DNA of 64,000 nt from Frigoribacterium sp. Leaf8 (lineage in GTDB: Bacteria; Actinomycetota; Actinomycetes; Actinomycetales; Microbacteriaceae): the NCBI RefSeq assembly GCF_001421165.1, contig NZ_LMKB01000001.1:646009-710008 (forward strand), in the 5' to 3' direction. The translations under genes and the position numbers were made by a program. Shown here piece by piece: positions 39,131 to 48,528 of the stretch. A model generated the notes under the pieces. It made no database searches. It saw only the letters and a list, made by a program, of their open reading frames with translations, and was not told where the DNA came from. Within the stretch, counting starts at the first letter, position 1, and every line of letters starts with the position of its first letter.

Positions 39131-39170
39131 GACGAGAGCCCGCCCAGCGTGTGCTGGGCGGGCTCTCGTC
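39131..39170. terminator. Terminator after trxA, bidirectional
   Basis: Perfect 18-bp stem (GACGAGAGCCCGCCCAGC and complement), loop GTGT, 16 nt from the trxA stop. Confidence 0.85.
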
Positions 39171-39186
39171 GTGGTGTCGGTGTCGA

Positions 39187-39513
39187 CTACGCGATGAACT
39201 CCGCCAGGTCGGCCTCGAGGGCCGGCTTGGGCTTGGCGCCGATGACGGTCTTGACGACCTCGCCACCGCGGTAGACCTTCATGGCCGGGATCGAGGTGAT
39301 CTGGTACTTCATGGCGGTCTGGGGGTTGTCGTCGACGTTGAGCTTGACGATCTCGATCTTGTCGCCGTGCTCGGCGGCGATCTGGTCGAGGATCGGCGAG
39401 ACGGCGCGGCACGGGCCGCACCACTCGGCCCAGAAGTCGACGAGGATCGTCTTGTCGGAATTGAGGACGTCGGCCTCGAAGGACGCGTCGGTCACTGCTT
39501 TGGCGCTGCTCAT
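39187..39513 (-). CDS. trxA: Thioredoxin
   Basis: 108 aa, active site WCGPC in FWAEWCGPCRAV, cis-Pro in ITSIPAMKVY. Reduced by the thioredoxin reductase encoded 48 bp upstream. Ends before a strong terminator. Confidence 0.96.
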   Translation of the reverse strand: MSSAKAVTDASFEADVLNSDKTILVDFWAEWCGPCRAVSPILDQIAAEHGDKIEIVKLNVDDNPQTAMKYQITSIPAMKVYRGGEVVKTVIGAKPKPALEADLAEFIA

Positions 39514-39549
39514 GGTGTTCCTTTCGTCAGGGTGATCTGGGTTGGCTTC

Positions 39550-39560
39550 AGGAGGCGCGG
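39550..39560 (+). repeat. AGGAGGCGCGG dispersed motif copy between trxB and trxA
   Basis: Exact copy immediately after the trxB stop. One of 15 exact copies in the window (see findings). Confidence 0.7.
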
Positions 39561-39561
39561 G

Positions 39562-40554
39562 TCAGGCGACCACGGACTCGGACGTCTCGACGCCCTCGGC
39601 CGACCCGACGGTCTGCTCGGCCAGGAAGGTCTGGTCGAGCGAGGCCAGGTAGTGCTCGACGTCGAGCGCGGCGACGGTGCCCGAGGCCGCGGCGGTGGCC
39701 GCCTGCCGGTAGGTGGCGTCGATGACGTCGCCCGCGGCGAAGACGCCGGTCAGGTTGGTCTTCGAGCTGCGCCCCTGGACGGCGATCGTGCCGTCCGAGG
39801 TCAGGTCGACCTGGCCGTGGACGAGGTGCACGCGCGGGTCGTTGCCGATGGCGATGAAGAGGCCGTCGAGGTCGAGGTCGGTCGTGCTGCCGTCGACCGT
39901 GTCGGTCAGGGTGACGCCGGTGGCCTTCTCGCCACCGAGGATGGCCGTGACCTGCTTGTCGAAGAGGAACTCGATCTTGTCGTTGGCGTGAGCCCGGTCT
40001 TGCATGATCTTCGACGCGCGCAGGCTGCTCGAGCGGTGGATGACGTAGACCTTCGAGGCGAAGCGGGTCAGGAACGTCGCTTCCTCCATCGCGGAGTCGC
40101 CGCCGCCGACGACGGCGATCGCCTTCTCCTTGAAGAAGAAGCCGTCGCAGGTGGCGCACCAGCTGACGCCGCGTCCGCTCAGGCGCTCTTCGTCGGCGAG
40201 GCCGAGCTTCCGGTACGCGCTGCCCGTGGCGAAGATCACCGTGAGGCTCTCCTCGACGGTGCCGTTGCCGAGCGTGACCTTCTTGACGTCACCGGTCAGG
40301 TCGACGGCGGTCACGTCGTCGAGCAGCACTTCGGCGCCGAACTTCTCGGCCTGCTCCTGCATCTTGAACATGAGCTCGGGGCCCTGGATGCCGCCGGGGA
40401 AGCCGGGGAAGTTCTCGACCTCGGTGGTCTTCATGAGTTCGCCACCGGCCTCGACCGAGCTCGCGACGATGAGGGGGCGCAGACCGGCCCGGGCGGCGTA
40501 GATGCCGGCCGTGTAGCCGGCGGGGCCGGAACCGATGATGATGACCTGGCGCAT
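39562..40554 (-). CDS. trxB: Thioredoxin reductase
   Basis: 330 aa from the ATG at 40554, chosen over a GTG 6 nt upstream because AGGAAGG is 5 nt before the ATG. FAD motif IIGSGPAGYTAGIYAARAG, redox centre CATC in SWCATCDGFF, NADPH motif VVGGGDSAMEEA, C-terminal GVFAAGDVIDATYRQ. Uses NADPH to reduce TrxA. Confidence 0.95.
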   Translation of the reverse strand: MRQVIIIGSGPAGYTAGIYAARAGLRPLIVASSVEAGGELMKTTEVENFPGFPGGIQGPELMFKMQEQAEKFGAEVLLDDVTAVDLTGDVKKVTLGNGTVEESLTVIFATGSAYRKLGLADEERLSGRGVSWCATCDGFFFKEKAIAVVGGGDSAMEEATFLTRFASKVYVIHRSSSLRASKIMQDRAHANDKIEFLFDKQVTAILGGEKATGVTLTDTVDGSTTDLDLDGLFIAIGNDPRVHLVHGQVDLTSDGTIAVQGRSSKTNLTGVFAAGDVIDATYRQAATAAASGTVAALDVEHYLASLDQTFLAEQTVGSAEGVETSESVVA

Positions 40555-40724
40555 GGGCACCTTCCTGGGGGGAGAACTTCACGAGCGGGAAGACGACCCG
40601 CGAGCGATGGCTCGTGCGGTCGGATCCCTCGATCGTCTGGTGGAACGCATCCTACCGACGGGGCATTCCCGCCGGCCTGGCAGCGGACGCGGGGCCGCGG
40701 GGCTGCGGCGGCCGCCGTGACGGG

Positions 40725-42389
40725 TCAGCGACGCAGGAGGCGCGAGACGGCGGGTGCGAGACGAGCGGTCACCGGCGTGGTCAGCACCCGCAACTCGGGG
40801 ATGCGGGCGAACCAGAGCAGGGCGCCGTAGACCAGCCCCATGACGGCCCCGGCCACGACGACCGTCAGCACGCCCGGCACGCGACCGGACTGCGCGAACC
40901 CGTCGGCGGCGAAACCACCCAGGACGGTCACGACGACGAGGCCCACGGCACCGGCGACGAGCGAGAAGACGAAGAACTGGACGTAGCGGCGCAGCACCCA
41001 GCGGCCGTCGATGCCGCCCAGCCGCTTCTTGACGACGACGAGCGCGACCACGGCCTGGCTCGAGCCCGCGATCGAGGTGGTGATGGCGATCGCCATCGCG
41101 ATGCGCTCGGGCGGCACCACGGCGGCCGAGATCGCGACGCCCGCGACGAAGATGCCCGACTGGACGAGCTGCAGGAAGAACGGCGTGCGCTGGTCGTGCA
41201 TCGAGTAGAACACCCGCTGCACGATGAACAGGACGCTGAACAGGACGAGGCCGGGCATGTAGCCGAGGATGACCTCGGCGGTGCGGGTCGACCCGGCGAA
41301 GTCGACCTCGAAGAACCGCGCGAACGGGTAGGCCACGACGCACATGGCGACGGCGGCGAACACCATGAACATGCCGATGGCGCGGAGGGACTGCGACATG
41401 TCGGTGCGGACGGCCCGCAGGTCGCCACGCGAGGCGTGGCCGCTCATGCGCGTGAAGTAGGCGGTGCCGATCGACACGGCGATGATGCCGTGCGGCAGCA
41501 TGAAGAGCAGCCAGGCGTTCGCGAGGACCGCGTTCGACGCCCCCACCTCGCTGCCCAGGGTGGCGACGCGGCTCTGCACCAGCCCGGCCAGCTGGGTGAC
41601 GAGGACCATGCCGAACAGCCAGCCGGCGGCCTTGCCGGTGGCTCCGAGGCCGACGCCGCGCCAGCGGAAGTCGGGGCGGAAGGTCAGACCCGCGCGGCGC
41701 CAGAAGAGCAACAGGAACGCCGCCTGGGCCAGGACGCCGAGGGTGGCCGTGGCCGCGATGACGAAGATCCGGTCGCCGGTCCAGACGTCGACCGCGGAGT
41801 TCTCGACGGCGCCGCCGAACATCACGATGAAGACGACCAGGCCGGCGATGGCCACGACGTTGTTGAGCACGGGAGCCCAGGTGAAGGGCCCGAACACCTG
41901 CCGGGCGTTGAGCACCTCGCTCAGCAACGAGTACATGGCGTAGAAGAAGATCTGCGGCAGGCACCAGTACGCGAAGGCCGTCGCGAGGGCGAGTTGGTCC
42001 GAGGTGAACCCCGCCCCGCCGTCCGAGCTCTGCTGCGCGTACAGGCGGACGAGCACGGGGGCGAGCAGCGTGCCGGCCAGGCCGACGGCCGCGAAGACGA
42101 TCGTGCCGAGCGTCACGATCTTGTTGATGAACCGCTGGCCCCCGTCGTCGGACGTCGCCGCCCGCACGATCTGGGGCACGAGGACGGCGCTGAGGAGGCC
42201 GCCCGCGATCAGCGCGTAGATGTTGTTCGGGAGCTGGTTCGCGAGGGCGAACGAGTCCGCCGCCCGGCTCGCCGACTGCCCGATCGCCGCGGCCAGCACG
42301 GCCGCCTTCACGAAGCCGAGGACGCGCGAGACCATCGTCCCGGACGCGAGGAGGATGCTGGCGCGACCGAGACCGCCCTGGTTGCTCAC
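40725..42389 (-). CDS. murJ: Lipid II flippase MurJ (MviN)
   Basis: 554 aa from a GTG overlapping the DUF6049 stop (GTGA). About 14 membrane helices. N-terminal ILLASGTMVSRVLGFVKAAVL and the NNIYALIAGGLLSAVLVPQIV region typical of the family. It flips lipid II to the periplasmic side. The mycobacterial homologue has a long cytosolic kinase-like tail bound by FhaA; that tail is absent here. Confidence 0.92.
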   Translation of the reverse strand: MSNQGGLGRASILLASGTMVSRVLGFVKAAVLAAAIGQSASRAADSFALANQLPNNIYALIAGGLLSAVLVPQIVRAATSDDGGQRFINKIVTLGTIVFAAVGLAGTLLAPVLVRLYAQQSSDGGAGFTSDQLALATAFAYWCLPQIFFYAMYSLLSEVLNARQVFGPFTWAPVLNNVVAIAGLVVFIVMFGGAVENSAVDVWTGDRIFVIAATATLGVLAQAAFLLLFWRRAGLTFRPDFRWRGVGLGATGKAAGWLFGMVLVTQLAGLVQSRVATLGSEVGASNAVLANAWLLFMLPHGIIAVSIGTAYFTRMSGHASRGDLRAVRTDMSQSLRAIGMFMVFAAVAMCVVAYPFARFFEVDFAGSTRTAEVILGYMPGLVLFSVLFIVQRVFYSMHDQRTPFFLQLVQSGIFVAGVAISAAVVPPERIAMAIAITTSIAGSSQAVVALVVVKKRLGGIDGRWVLRRYVQFFVFSLVAGAVGLVVVTVLGGFAADGFAQSGRVPGVLTVVVAGAVMGLVYGALLWFARIPELRVLTTPVTARLAPAVSRLLRR

Positions 42390-44614
42390 ATGGACTCCTG
42401 GACGGGCGGCGAGACGGCCGCATCGGGTGACGGGCCGTCGCCGGAGGACCGGGCCTCGTCGCGCGCCCTGCGGCGCTTGCGGAAGGTGCGGTACAGGCCG
42501 CCGAGGAAGAGTGCGGCGAAGGCGACGCCGAAGATCCAGGTGATGGCGGTCTCCCACCCGGCCTGGACCGAGAGCGGGACGTCGACCGGGGTCGCGATCG
42601 CCACGCCCGAGAGGCTGACCAGCTGCAGCTGCACGGACACCGTGCCGTTGGCGACGGACTGCACGGGAACGCTGACCCGGGTCTGGGACTGCGGTTGGAT
42701 CGTCACCTCGATGGGGCTGCGCTCGATCGAGAGGATGGAGTTCGACGGCGTCAGGTTCAGCATGACCGTCGCGACGGAGTCGGTCCGGTTCTCGAGGTAG
42801 AGGGGCAGGGCCGAGCGGTCCCCGAGGATGGCGATCGGCGAGCCCTGGACCACCGCCACGAGACCCGACGTCGCCGTCGCGTCGGCCACGGCCGAGGCGA
42901 CCTCGGCGGGGAACCCGTCGACGTTGTCGCGCCAGGCGTGCGACGCCAGGGCCATCGTCCGCAGCCGGGCCGTCTCGGTGACGAACTGCGGTTCGGCGAG
43001 GGCCGTCGAGAAGTCGACGACCTTCTGGTCGGCGGAGACGAGTTCGCTCAACTGGTCCAGTCGGGCGTCGCTCTCGGGGCTGTCGACGACGGTCGCCGTC
43101 GAGGGGGTGCTCGCCAACGCGTCGGTCAGGGTCGCGCCGCTGACCCAGGGCAGGCCGTCGACGGCCTGGAGGGTGCGGGTGAGGAACTGGCCGGTCGACG
43201 GCCACTCCCGCTCGAGCGTCGTCAGGAGGGTGCGGGCGTCGCTCGGTCGCTCGTAGGCGACGGTGGCGACGGTGGCGGACAGCCGGGCCATCGTGGACTG
43301 CCACTCGGCGAGGGAGGTCGCCTCGGCCGCCTGGGTGACCAGCGTCGACAAGGGGTCGTCCGAGACGACGGCCGGGACGCCACCGACCGTGACCGCGGCG
43401 TTCTCGGTCGAGTCGCCGTCGACGTCCACGTTGCCGCTGGAGACGATGGTCGACGTGTACGGCCCGGCGGCGAACGTCGTGAGGTCGGCGGACACGACGG
43501 ACGACTCCCGCGGCCAGACGACGTCGCGCTGGGTCCACGGGAAGTCGAGCAGTTGAGCGGTGGTCGGCAGCACCACGCCGTCGCCGGGCGTGGGCTCGGC
43601 GGTCGGCTCGGCGGTGGACCCGTCGCTCGGCAGGGCCGAGGGGTCGGACCCGGCGACGCCCGTGCCCGAGCCGTCGTCCGTGCCCTGGCTCGGGGCCTCG
43701 GTGGGCGTGTCGGTCGCTGCCGGCATGCCCTCGAAGCGGGCGGGGTCGACCAGGGTGTCGAGCGAGGTCACGGCCGGGACGGACGTGGCGCCGGCCTGAC
43801 GCAGCCCCGCGACGTCGGCGTCGGCGTAGGCCAGGGGGAACATGTCGTTCGGCAGGGCCTGCAGTTCGGCGAGCCAGTCGACGGCGGACTGCGGGGCCTC
43901 GGTGCCGAGCAGGCGGATCGACGCGACGATCATCGGGTCGACGCCGAGGGTCGCACCCGTGCCCGACACGGCGTCGAGCTCGCGTCGCAGCACCCCGCCG
44001 TCGGAGGTGTAGGCGGCGAGGGCGGAGGCGTCGAGGACGCCGGTCTCGCTCTCGGGCGTCGTGATCGGCACGGCGACCGCGACGCGGGTCGGCTGGAAGC
44101 TGTCGGCGGGGTACCAGACCACGCTGCTGCGGGTCTGCGCCACCTGGCTGCCCGAGGCGTCGAGCACGCGGGCCCCGAGCGCGCGTGCCCCGAAGGCGCG
44201 GCCGGTCAGGGAGAGGCGGTCGGCGGGCACCACCACGGTGTCGAGCGCCACGGACGACCCGGCGGAGACCGCCGGCACGTCGACCTGGACGAGCTGACGC
44301 CCCAGGTAGTCGTCACCCGAGACGTCGTCGGGATCGAGCCACGAGGCGAGCTTGGACCGCGTGGTGAACGGTTCGCGGTCGAGGTAGATCCGGGCCTTCG
44401 TCGCCGCGAGGTCGCTGTCGCCGTCGTTCGTCACGGTGACCCCGAGGGTGAGGTCGTCGTCGGGTCGCAGCACGCCGTCGGAGGCCGGCTCGACGGTCAT
44501 CGTGACGCCGTCGCCCGCAGGGGCGGACGCCGCTCGTGCCGCCGTCGACGGCAGTCCCGCCGACACGACGAACACCGCCAACAGGGCGGCGATCACGGCG
44601 AAGAAGAGTCTCAT
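42386..44614 (-). CDS. DUF6049 secreted/membrane-anchored protein
   Basis: 742 aa from the ATG at 44614; a longer frame would overlap the divergent cca gene. An N-terminal signal peptide (LFFAVIAALLAVFVVSAG) is followed by a large extracellular region and one C-terminal membrane helix (about 690-712), then a basic cytosolic end (FRKRRRARDEARSS). It lies between cca and murJ in actinobacteria (Rv3909-type position) and is coupled to murJ by a 4-nt overlap. The function is unknown; the position suggests cell-wall assembly. A Ser/Thr/Gly-rich insertion near residues 295-345 is likely disordered. Confidence 0.82.
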   Translation of the reverse strand: MRLFFAVIAALLAVFVVSAGLPSTAARAASAPAGDGVTMTVEPASDGVLRPDDDLTLGVTVTNDGDSDLAATKARIYLDREPFTTRSKLASWLDPDDVSGDDYLGRQLVQVDVPAVSAGSSVALDTVVVPADRLSLTGRAFGARALGARVLDASGSQVAQTRSSVVWYPADSFQPTRVAVAVPITTPESETGVLDASALAAYTSDGGVLRRELDAVSGTGATLGVDPMIVASIRLLGTEAPQSAVDWLAELQALPNDMFPLAYADADVAGLRQAGATSVPAVTSLDTLVDPARFEGMPAATDTPTEAPSQGTDDGSGTGVAGSDPSALPSDGSTAEPTAEPTPGDGVVLPTTAQLLDFPWTQRDVVWPRESSVVSADLTTFAAGPYTSTIVSSGNVDVDGDSTENAAVTVGGVPAVVSDDPLSTLVTQAAEATSLAEWQSTMARLSATVATVAYERPSDARTLLTTLEREWPSTGQFLTRTLQAVDGLPWVSGATLTDALASTPSTATVVDSPESDARLDQLSELVSADQKVVDFSTALAEPQFVTETARLRTMALASHAWRDNVDGFPAEVASAVADATATSGLVAVVQGSPIAILGDRSALPLYLENRTDSVATVMLNLTPSNSILSIERSPIEVTIQPQSQTRVSVPVQSVANGTVSVQLQLVSLSGVAIATPVDVPLSVQAGWETAITWIFGVAFAALFLGGLYRTFRKRRRARDEARSSGDGPSPDAAVSPPVQESM

Positions 44615-44743
44615 AGGCGTCAGGTGTCGACGGCGACAGGGGCCGTTCGAGCATGCCGAGTCTAGGCAACGCCGACCAAGAAGCAGCGGCGAAGCGCCTG
44701 CGAGGGGGACGACGGGGTCGCGAGGCGCCGTCGGGGACTCAGC

Positions 44744-44754
44744 CCGCGCCTCCT
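44744..44754 (-). repeat. AGGAGGCGCGG dispersed motif copy upstream of cca
   Basis: Exact copy (minus strand) in the divergent DUF6049/cca promoter gap, 24 nt before the cca start. Confidence 0.7.
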
Positions 44755-44777
44755 CGGCTGTGGCAAGCTCTTTCGTC

Positions 44778-46217
44778 ATGGACAGCGTCGCACGGGCCCT
44801 GCAGCGACTGGACGATCTGGCCGCCACCCCCCGCATCGAGAAGCTCGCCTCCGCGTTCGCCGCGGCCGGTCACGAGCTCGCCCTCGTCGGCGGTCCGGTG
44901 CGCGACGCCTTCATCGGCCGCCTGGTCAACGACCTCGACTTCACGACCGACGCCGACCCCGACGAGATCCTGGCGATCGTCGTCCCCCTGGCCGAGGCGC
45001 ACTGGGACGTCGGCCGCGCGTTCGGCACGATCGCCGCCCGCGTCGACGGCGAGACCGTCGAGATCACCACGTACCGCAGCGACGTCTACGACGGCGAGAC
45101 CCGCAAGCCCGTCGTCGAGTTCGGCGACACCCTCGAGGGCGACCTGGTCCGTCGCGACTTCACGGTCAACTCGATGGCGTTGCGTCTGCCCCAGCGCGTG
45201 CTCGTCGACCCGTCCGGTGGTGTCGACGACCTGCTGGAGGCGCGGCTCGCCACCCCGGGCACCGCGGTCGACTCGTTCCGCGACGACCCCCTGCGCATGA
45301 TGCGGGCCGCCCGGTTCACGGCGCAGCTCGGCTTCACGGTGTCCGCCGAGGTGCGCGAGGCGATGACCGCCCGGGCCGAGACCCTCTCGATCGTCTCGGT
45401 CGAGCGGGTCGCCGACGAGCTGTCGAAGCTGCTCAGGACCGAAACCCCCCGAGACGGTGTCCGACTCCTGGTCGACACCGGGCTCGCCGACCACGTCATG
45501 CCCGAGCTCGCGGCCATGCGCCTCGAGGTCGACGAGCACCACCACCACAAGGACGTCTACGAGCACAGCCTCACCGTGCTCGACCAGGCCATCGGCTACG
45601 AGCGCGAGCGGCACCCGGGCGAGGCACCCGACCTCACGCTGCGCCTGGCGGCCCTGCTGCACGACTGCGGCAAGCCCGCTACGCGGCGCCTCGAGCCGGG
45701 CGGCGTCGTCACCTTCCACCACCACGACGTCGTCGGCGCCAAGCTCGCCAAGAAGCGGTTGAAGGCGCTGCGCTTCGACAACGACACCATCGGTGCCGTG
45801 TCCCGGCTGATCGAGCTGCACCTCCGGTTCTTCGGTTACACGGAGGGAGGCTGGACCGACTCGGCCGTGCGCCGCTACGTCCGCGACGCCGGTGACCAGC
45901 TCGAGCGGTTGCACATGCTGACCCGGGCCGACGTGACCACGCGCAACCGCCGCAAGGCCGACCGGCTCGGCTTCGCCTACGACGACCTCGAGGCGCGGAT
46001 CGCCGAGCTGCGAGAGCGTGAAGAGATCGACTCGCTGCGGCCCGACCTCGACGGCGACGAGATCCAGCGCGTCCTCGGCATCGGCCCGAGCCGCGAGGTC
46101 GGCGAGGCCTACCGCTTCCTCCTCGAGCTGCGGACCGAAGAGGGGCCGCTGGGGGCCGAGGTCGCCACCGAGCGCCTGCTGGCCTGGTGGAACGCACGCG
46201 AGAGCGCAGGGGCGTAA
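44778..46217 (+). CDS. cca: CCA tRNA nucleotidyltransferase
   Basis: 479 aa from the ATG at 44778; the upstream extension is antisense to DUF6049. Nucleotidyltransferase motifs GGPVRDAF and DLDFTTDADPDE, RRDFTVNSMA, the RFTAQLGF helix region, and an HD domain (DVYEHSLTV, LLHDCGKPATR). Adds CCA to tRNA 3' ends. None of the three tRNA genes here encodes CCA, so the enzyme is needed. Confidence 0.94.
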   Translation: MDSVARALQRLDDLAATPRIEKLASAFAAAGHELALVGGPVRDAFIGRLVNDLDFTTDADPDEILAIVVPLAEAHWDVGRAFGTIAARVDGETVEITTYRSDVYDGETRKPVVEFGDTLEGDLVRRDFTVNSMALRLPQRVLVDPSGGVDDLLEARLATPGTAVDSFRDDPLRMMRAARFTAQLGFTVSAEVREAMTARAETLSIVSVERVADELSKLLRTETPRDGVRLLVDTGLADHVMPELAAMRLEVDEHHHHKDVYEHSLTVLDQAIGYERERHPGEAPDLTLRLAALLHDCGKPATRRLEPGGVVTFHHHDVVGAKLAKKRLKALRFDNDTIGAVSRLIELHLRFFGYTEGGWTDSAVRRYVRDAGDQLERLHMLTRADVTTRNRRKADRLGFAYDDLEARIAELREREEIDSLRPDLDGDEIQRVLGIGPSREVGEAYRFLLELRTEEGPLGAEVATERLLAWWNARESAGA

Positions 46218-46237
46218 CCAGCCCTACGGGTGTCGAC

Positions 46238-46248
46238 CCGCGCCTCCT
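46238..46248 (-). repeat. AGGAGGCGCGG dispersed motif copy between cca and rpsF
   Basis: Exact copy, minus strand, 20 nt after cca. A one-mismatch plus-strand copy (46290-46300) follows 42 bp later inside the rpsF promoter spacer. Confidence 0.7.
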
Positions 46249-46282
46249 CGGCTCTCGGGGGCCGGCGACCGCTGCCCCGGCA

Positions 46283-46311
46283 TTGATTCAGGAGGCGCGC
46301 TCGGCTACGCT
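46283..46311 (+). promoter_or_regulatory. Promoter of rpsF operon
   Basis: TTGATT (46283-46288), 17-bp spacer, TACGCT (46306-46311). The spacer contains an AGGAGGCGCGC copy, so anything binding that motif would meet RNA polymerase here. The leader to rpsF is about 90 nt. Confidence 0.55.
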
Positions 46312-46408
46312 GGGAAGGTTGCGTCTGCCTCACGGCGGCGCCACGTCATGAACACCCTCCTGTCACAGACCGTCTGTGACCGTTAAGTCCGAAGGAGGTG
46401 GGTTAGTC

Positions 46409-46807
46409 ATGCACCAGTACGAACTGATGGTCATCCTGGACCCCGAGATCGATGAGCGCACCGTCGCCCCGAGCTTGGACAAGTTCCTCAACGTCATCCG
46501 CAACGATGGCGGAACGATCGACAACGTGGACATCTGGGGACGTCGTCGCCTGGCCTACGAGATCAACAAGAAGACCGAGGGCATCTACGCCGTCGTCAAC
46601 CTGACCTCGAACTCGGCCGCCACGGTCGAGCTCGACCGCCAGCTGGGTCTCTCCGAGGCCGTGCTGCGCACCAAGGTCCTGCGTGCCGAAGAGGCGATCG
46701 CCATGGTCGCCGCCGCCAAGAAGGTCAGCGACGAGAAGGCCGCCCGCAAGGCCGCCAACGCCGCTGCCGCCCCGGCTGCTCCCGCCGCCGAGAAGGCTGC
46801 CGAGTAG
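46409..46807 (+). CDS. rpsF: Ribosomal protein bS6
   Basis: 132 aa from the ATG at 46409, selected by the strong GAAGGAGGTG 9 nt upstream and by the family N-terminus [13 protein letters not shown]. The C-terminal Ala/Glu/Lys tail is longer than in E. coli. First gene of rpsF-ssb-rpsR-rplI. Confidence 0.96.
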   Translation: MHQYELMVILDPEIDERTVAPSLDKFLNVIRNDGGTIDNVDIWGRRRLAYEINKKTEGIYAVVNLTSNSAATVELDRQLGLSEAVLRTKVLRAEEAIAMVAAAKKVSDEKAARKAANAAAAPAAPAAEKAAE

Positions 46808-46811
46808 TCCG

Positions 46812-47387
46812 ATGGCTGGCGAGACCGTCATCACAGTGGTGGGAAACCTCACCAGTGACCCCGAGTTGCGGTACACGCAGAACGGGCTCGCGGTCGCGAA
46901 CTTCACCATCGCGTCGACCCCCCGCACGTTCGACCGCGCGTCGAACGAGTGGAAGGACGGCGAGGCGCTCTTCCTTCGTGCCAGCGTGTGGCGCGAGTTC
47001 GGCGAGCACGTGGCCAGCAGCCTCACCAAGGGCAGCCGGGTCATCGCTCAGGGCCGACTCAAGCAGCGCTCGTACGAGACCAAAGAGGGCGAGAAGCGCA
47101 CCAGCATGGAGCTCGAGATCGACGAGATCGGCCCCTCGCTGCGTTACGCGACCGCTCAGGTGACGCGCGCCGCGTCCTCCCGCGACGGCGCTGCCGGTGG
47201 CGGCTCCTTCGGGGGCGGCAACGGCGGTGGCAACCGTGGTGGCCAGCCGGCTCAGGTCGGCGGCGGTCAGGCGCAAGAGCCGTGGGGTCAGCCCGCCGGC
47301 GGCCAGCAGGGTGGCAACACCTCTGGCGGCGACGTGTGGAACACCCCCGGTGGCAACGGCACCTACAACGACGAGACGCCCTTCTAG
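46812..47387 (+). CDS. ssb: Single-stranded DNA-binding protein
   Basis: 191 aa. OB fold 1-112 ([35 protein letters not shown]), Gly/Gln-rich linker, acidic tip NDETPF that recruits partner proteins. Replicative SSB by its place between rpsF and rpsR. Confidence 0.96.
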   Translation: MAGETVITVVGNLTSDPELRYTQNGLAVANFTIASTPRTFDRASNEWKDGEALFLRASVWREFGEHVASSLTKGSRVIAQGRLKQRSYETKEGEKRTSMELEIDEIGPSLRYATAQVTRAASSRDGAAGGGSFGGGNGGGNRGGQPAQVGGGQAQEPWGQPAGGQQGGNTSGGDVWNTPGGNGTYNDETPF

Positions 47388-47438
47388 GCCTCGCCGTTCC
47401 CCTTTTAGTACTTCTTCATTCATCGAAAGTAGAAACCA

Positions 47439-47699
47439 ATGGCTGGAAAGAGCAGCGGCGACCGCCGCAAGCCCCTCCGCGGTAAGGGCGGCAAGAACGC
47501 CGCACCCGCGAAGTCGATCCGCGTCGGTGTCATCGACTACAAAGACGTCGCGACCCTGCGCAAGTTCATCTCGGAGCGTGGAAAGATCCGCGCCCGCCGC
47601 ATCACCGGCGTCTCCGTCCAGGAGCAGCGCCTCATCGCCCGTGCCGTGAAGAACGCCCGTGAGATGGCGCTCCTCCCCTACGCCGGCTCCGGCCGCTGA
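47439..47699 (+). CDS. rpsR: Ribosomal protein bS18
   Basis: 86 aa; core [24 protein letters not shown] typical of bS18. No zinc-binding Cys cluster is present, so this is the zinc-free form. Operon with ssb and rplI. Confidence 0.96.
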   Translation: MAGKSSGDRRKPLRGKGGKNAAPAKSIRVGVIDYKDVATLRKFISERGKIRARRITGVSVQEQRLIARAVKNAREMALLPYAGSGR

Positions 47700-47713
47700 T
47701 CGGAAGGACCACC

Positions 47714-48166
47714 ATGTCGAAGGTAATCCTGACCCACGAGGTCTCCGGCCTCGGTTCCGCCGGTGACGTCGTCGACGTCAAGAACGGCTACGCCCGCAAC
47801 TACCTGGTGCCCCAGGGCTTCGCCGTGGCGTGGAGCCGCGGTGGCGAGAAGCAGGTCGCTCAGATCCGTACGGCCCGCGAGACCCGCGAGCTCAAGACGA
47901 TCGAAGAGGCCCACGACCTCAAGCAGCGCCTCGAGGCCCAGAAGATCCGTCTCACGGTGAAGACCGGTGCCGACGGCCGTCTGTTCGGCTCGGTCCGCCC
48001 GGCCGACGTCGCCGACGCGGTCACCGCCCAGGGCGTCGCGACGATCGACAAGCGCAAGGTCGAGATCCCCACGACCATCAAGGTGACGGGTGAGCACGAA
48101 GCCACCCTCCGCCTGCGCGAGGACGTCATCGCGACGATCACGCTGACGGTCGTCTCGGCCAAGTAG
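47714..48166 (+). CDS. rplI: Ribosomal protein bL9
   Basis: 150 aa; N-terminal [31 protein letters not shown] pattern, long connecting helix, C-terminal domain. GGAAGGACC upstream. End of the operon; usually followed directly by dnaB, but here by the rbs operon. Confidence 0.96.
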   Translation: MSKVILTHEVSGLGSAGDVVDVKNGYARNYLVPQGFAVAWSRGGEKQVAQIRTARETRELKTIEEAHDLKQRLEAQKIRLTVKTGADGRLFGSVRPADVADAVTAQGVATIDKRKVEIPTTIKVTGEHEATLRLREDVIATITLTVVSAK

Positions 48167-48196
48167 CACCCCGGCGCTGCGGCGCCTGCTGTACGC

Positions 48197-48229
48197 GAGA
48201 GCGGCGGTCCCCCTCGGGGGCCGCCGCTC
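48197..48229 (+). terminator. Terminator after rplI
   Basis: AGAGCGGCGG pairs with CCGCCGCTCT, with an inner CCCC/GGGG stem, 30 nt after the rplI stop; followed by TCTGC. Confidence 0.75.
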
Positions 48230-48270
48230 TTCTGCGTGCTCGGGGGTGCGGGCTTCGGCCGGGGGGCGCC

Positions 48271-48334
48271 ATGAACCCCGTTTCCGACGATGAACCCCGG
48301 TGCACCGTGGTTCATCGTCGGAAACGGGGTTCAT
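48271..48334. repeat. 64-bp palindromic element, copy A
   Basis: Two 26-nt arms (48271-48296 and 48309-48334) are perfectly complementary; the 12-nt centre contains the palindrome CGGTGCACCG. Arm core GAACCCCGTTTCCGACGATG. Related to copies at 48434 and 54663. It lies in the 470-bp gap between rplI and rbsR. Confidence 0.85.
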
Positions 48335-48370
48335 GGGCTCGCCGGGAGGGGGTGGGGAGAGCGGGGGGAC

Positions 48371-48411
48371 GAGGAGGCGCGGGGCGGCTGGGTCGGGCAC
48401 CGCGCCTCCTC
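48371..48411. repeat. Inverted pair of AGGAGGCGCGG motifs
   Basis: GAGGAGGCGCGG (48371-48382) and its exact complement (48400-48411) with a 17-nt loop, between palindrome copies A and B. Confidence 0.75.
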
Positions 48412-48433
48412 GGGGGGCGCCCTGTGTTGTGAT

Positions 48434-48495
48434 GCACCCGGTCCCGAACGATGCACCCGGTTGCAACCGGGTGTTCGGCTCGAAACCGGGTGCAG
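48434..48495. repeat. 62-bp palindromic element, copy B
   Basis: 30-nt arms (48434-48463, 48466-48495) around GC. Outer TGCACCCGGT and inner ACCCGGTT blocks pair perfectly, the middle only in part. Sequence layout parallels copy A (ATG-ACCC-GT..CGA.GATG-ACCC-GGT). Confidence 0.75.
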
Positions 48496-48528
48496 CGGCA
48501 GGCATCACAGGTCGGCGGGGGCTCGCGT

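Noticed and set aside
42390-43538. Upstream extension of murJ to 937 codons
   Set aside because: The added part is Arg-rich, lies in an alternate frame of DUF6049, and the GTG at 42389 gives the normal MurJ N-terminus.
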